Shown: positions 6,860 to 8,463 of the stretch, one piece after another
Layout: each line of letters starts with the position of its first letter
How positions within the stretch are numbered: the stretch's first letter is position 1
Assembly (NCBI GenBank): GCA_937893015.1
Contig: CALBJX010000112.1
Coordinates: 1 to 8,463, forward strand
Origin: an uncultured Verrucomicrobiales bacterium
Lineage (GTDB): Bacteria > Verrucomicrobiota > Verrucomicrobiia > Verrucomicrobiales > Akkermansiaceae
Direction of reading: 5' to 3'
DNA: 8,463 nt
Notes under the pieces: generated by a model
What the model was told of the DNA's origin: nothing
The model's database searches: none
Seen by the model: only the letters and a program-made list of their open reading frames with translations
Translations under genes and position numbers: made by a program

Positions 6860-7417
6860 GTGAGGATTTCTGTTGCAACTGTTGCGGCGCTTGTGGCCGC
6901 CCTGCTCCTGCTGCCCGCCTGCAAGAAGGTGTCGGAGAAGGAGAAGGAGGCTCGCGCCGCACAGTTCACCACCTCCACCAAGCCCGCCCCCAACCCGCAC
7001 AAGGAGGATTTGGAAACCCTCGTGCGCCGCGACCGAACTGCTCCCACGGGGCTCAACGGCGCACCTAAGTTCGAGCTTTTCAGCGCCTACGCAGGCGAGG
7101 ACATCCGCCAGGTAACGGGCGTCTCCGGCCGCACGCTGCTGCTCTGTTTCACCGCCCCCTGGTGCCCGCACAGCAACAAGATGCGCCAATCTCTGCAAAA
7201 ACTCGCGCAAGAGGAAAAAGGCCGCGTGCAGGTGGTGGACGTGAATGCGGATGCCTACCCGGCTCTTGCCGAACAGTTCGGCATCGATAAAGTGCCGACC
7301 ACCATTTTCTATACCGAAGGTGTGAAACTCCGCAGCGTCAGCGGAGCCTACACCGCAGCCAGCGTGCAGAAGTTCCTGCACTCCCTGCTCTCCCGAACCG
7401 ACGAACAACAGCCATAA
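6860..7417 (+). CDS. Thioredoxin-fold lipoprotein with CPHS active site
   Basis: The 185-residue protein begins with a lipoprotein signal peptide: Met-Arg, a hydrophobic core (VATVAALVAALLLL) and the lipobox LPAC with the lipidated Cys21 followed by Lys-Lys. A charged and Pro-rich linker (22-66) leads to a thioredoxin-like domain (about 70-180): LLLCFTAPWCPHSNKM places the redox site at C102-P-H-S105, and KVPTTIFY holds the cis-proline (Pro146). The second cysteine of the usual C-x-x-C is a serine, so the site is monothiol. It is probably exported and anchored to a membrane on the periplasmic side. Relatives are disulfide reductases or isomerases; with one cysteine it may trap mixed disulfides or act without a full redox cycle. 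The GTG start is preferred because of the promoter geometry; ATG at 6839 is the alternative. trpS follows seven bases later. Confidence 0.85.
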   Translation: MRISVATVAALVAALLLLPACKKVSEKEKEARAAQFTTSTKPAPNPHKEDLETLVRRDRTAPTGLNGAPKFELFSAYAGEDIRQVTGVSGRTLLLCFTAPWCPHSNKMRQSLQKLAQEEKGRVQVVDVNADAYPALAEQFGIDKVPTTIFYTEGVKLRSVSGAYTAASVQKFLHSLLSRTDEQQP

Positions 7418-7424
7418 CACCACC

Positions 7425-8399
7425 ATGCGATTCCTCACCGGTCTCCAGCCCAGCGGCCAGCTCCACATCGGCAACTACTTCGGCGCCATTCAGCCCGCGG
7501 TCGAGCTTCAGCACAAGGGCGAAGGTTTTTACTTCATCGCCAACTACCACGCCATGACCACCATGGAAAGCGCGGAGAAACTGCGCGAGAACACCCGCGG
7601 CCTCGCCGTGGATTTCCTCGCCTGCGGTCTTGACCCGGAAAAATCCGTCTTCTTCGCCCAGTCCGCCGTGCCGGAGGTGAACGAGCTGGCGTGGATTCTC
7701 TCCACCGTGTGCCCCATGGGTCTGCTGGAGCGCTGCCACTCCTACAAGGAGAAGATGGCCAAAGGCTTTGCCGCCTCCCACGCCCTCTTTGCCTACCCCG
7801 CCCTCATGGCGGCGGACATTCTGCTGTACAATGCGGACGCCGTGCCCGTGGGCAAGGACCAGAAGCAGCATCTGGAGGTGACCCGCGACCTCGCCGGCAA
7901 AATCAACGACACCTTCAGTGCGGACATTTTCAAGCTGCCCGAGCCCATCATCAACGAGGTGACGGCAGTCGTTCCCGGTCTGGACGGGCAGAAAATGAGC
8001 AAGAGCTACGGCAATACGCTGCCCATCTTCGGTGAAGAAAAACCGCTCCGAAAGCTCATCAACAAGAAGGTGGTGACGGATGCCACCCCGCTGGAAGAGC
8101 CCAAGCCCACGGAAGGATCCATCATCCTCGCCCTCTACAAACTCTTTGCCACGCCCGAGCAGTATCAGACGATGGTAGAGCAGCATCAGGCAGGCGGTTT
8201 CGGCTACGGCCAGTTCAAGAAAGACCTCTTCGAAGCCTACTGGGAGTTCTTCCGCACCGCCCGCGAGCGCCGCGAATGGATTCTCGCCCACCCCGAGTAC
8301 GTCGATGATGTGCTCACCCAAGGTGCCGCCAAGGCCCGCGAGGAAGCGGCCAAGACGCTCACCAAAGTGCGTACGGCCGTCGGCCTGCAGTGGCTCTGA
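7425..8399 (+). CDS. trpS: Tryptophanyl-tRNA synthetase
   Basis: TrpRS is a class I aminoacyl-tRNA synthetase that activates tryptophan with ATP and charges tRNA-Trp in the cytosol. The 324 residues match bacterial TrpRS (about 325-335). The start reads LTGLQPSGQLHIGNYFGA, with the HIGH-type motif as HIGN at 14-17. FIANYHAMTT follows, then the tryptophan-pocket segment ALMAADILLYNADAVPVGKDQKQHLE with Asp131 in the position that contacts the indole nitrogen. The KMSKS loop is exact at 190-194 (GLDGQKMSKSYGN). The C-terminal tRNA-binding helical region is complete (KVRTAVGLQWL). It lies seven bases after the lipoprotein gene and has no separate promoter or SD, so it is probably co-transcribed. 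No trp-codon attenuator leader is visible upstream. The repeat hairpin follows nine bases after the stop. Confidence 0.97.
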   Translation: MRFLTGLQPSGQLHIGNYFGAIQPAVELQHKGEGFYFIANYHAMTTMESAEKLRENTRGLAVDFLACGLDPEKSVFFAQSAVPEVNELAWILSTVCPMGLLERCHSYKEKMAKGFAASHALFAYPALMAADILLYNADAVPVGKDQKQHLEVTRDLAGKINDTFSADIFKLPEPIINEVTAVVPGLDGQKMSKSYGNTLPIFGEEKPLRKLINKKVVTDATPLEEPKPTEGSIILALYKLFATPEQYQTMVEQHQAGGFGYGQFKKDLFEAYWEFFRTARERREWILAHPEYVDDVLTQGAAKAREEAAKTLTKVRTAVGLQWL

Positions 8400-8408
8400 C
8401 ACGAGACC

Positions 8409-8463
8409 CGACAAATGAGGATTTGTCGAACTGAATGTACGAAGTACGATGTACGATGTACGA
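8409..8463 (-). repeat. Dispersed repeat copy B, inverted relative to copy A
   Basis: This is the reverse complement of the window's first 55 bases, with a perfect 40-base core (8422-8461 against 1-40). On this strand order the hairpin comes first: CGACAAAT (8409-8416) and ATTTGTCG (8421-8428) around the loop GAGG. Then come heptamer units of the GTACATC family, in reverse orientation, up to the window end at 8463. The loop and its flanks differ from copy A while the stem is kept. The hairpin is nine bases after the trpS stop and may serve as its 3' end, though no T run follows. Confidence 0.85.

Noticed and set aside
7418..7424. tRNA-Trp-sensing leader (T-box or attenuator) before trpS
   Set aside because: Only seven bases separate trpS from the lipoprotein gene, leaving no room for such a structure, and none is seen upstream of the lipoprotein.
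1..8463. The whole window as a composite transposon or integrative island bounded by inverted repeats
   Set aside because: There is no transposase, integrase or cargo gene; the contents are core housekeeping genes with uniform codon use. Repeats at contig ends are better explained by a multi-copy element breaking the assembly.

Overview
The window carries eight genes at high coding density in GC-rich DNA, mostly housekeeping functions of a free-standing bacterial chromosome: phospholipid synthesis (plsX), polyphosphate synthesis (ppk1), ribonucleotide reductase control (nrdR) and tryptophanyl-tRNA charging (trpS). None of the start codons has a convincing Shine-Dalgarno sequence, and three genes appear to begin at, or within a few bases of, their transcription start. 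Together with a lipoprotein signal peptide this suggests a Gram-negative lineage with weak SD use. A Verrucomicrobiota/PVC-type gut or environmental bacterium is my guess, but the sequence alone does not prove the phylum.

Layout: 1-55 is a dispersed-type repeat (heptamer array plus hairpin). A promoter near 104-136 drives a rightward unit, plsX (165-1208), a four-cysteine U32-like protein (1227-2192) and a diverged paralogue of it (2197-3258), closed by a strong intrinsic terminator at 3306-3341. A second rightward unit is ppk1 (3448-5532), starting just behind an extended -10 promoter. It converges at a hairpin (5560-5581) on a leftward unit, nrdR (6683-6195) followed by an unrecognised 174-residue protein gene (6155-5631). 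From the shared upstream region 6684-6859 a third rightward unit leaves: a thioredoxin-fold lipoprotein with a CPHS site (6860-7417) and trpS (7425-8399). The window ends in a second, inverted copy of the starting repeat (8409-8463). No gene-free stretch exceeds 200 bases.

The least explained parts are: (1) the tandem pair of U32-like proteins behind plsX, in which the first keeps four cysteines that could hold an iron-sulfur cluster and the second has lost three of them while keeping the surrounding framework; (2) the inverted repeat with a 40-base perfect core, a period-7 GTACATC array and a hairpin at both window edges; (3) the monothiol Trx-like lipoprotein; (4) the pattern of SD-less and leaderless starts. 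Most other content is ordinary.
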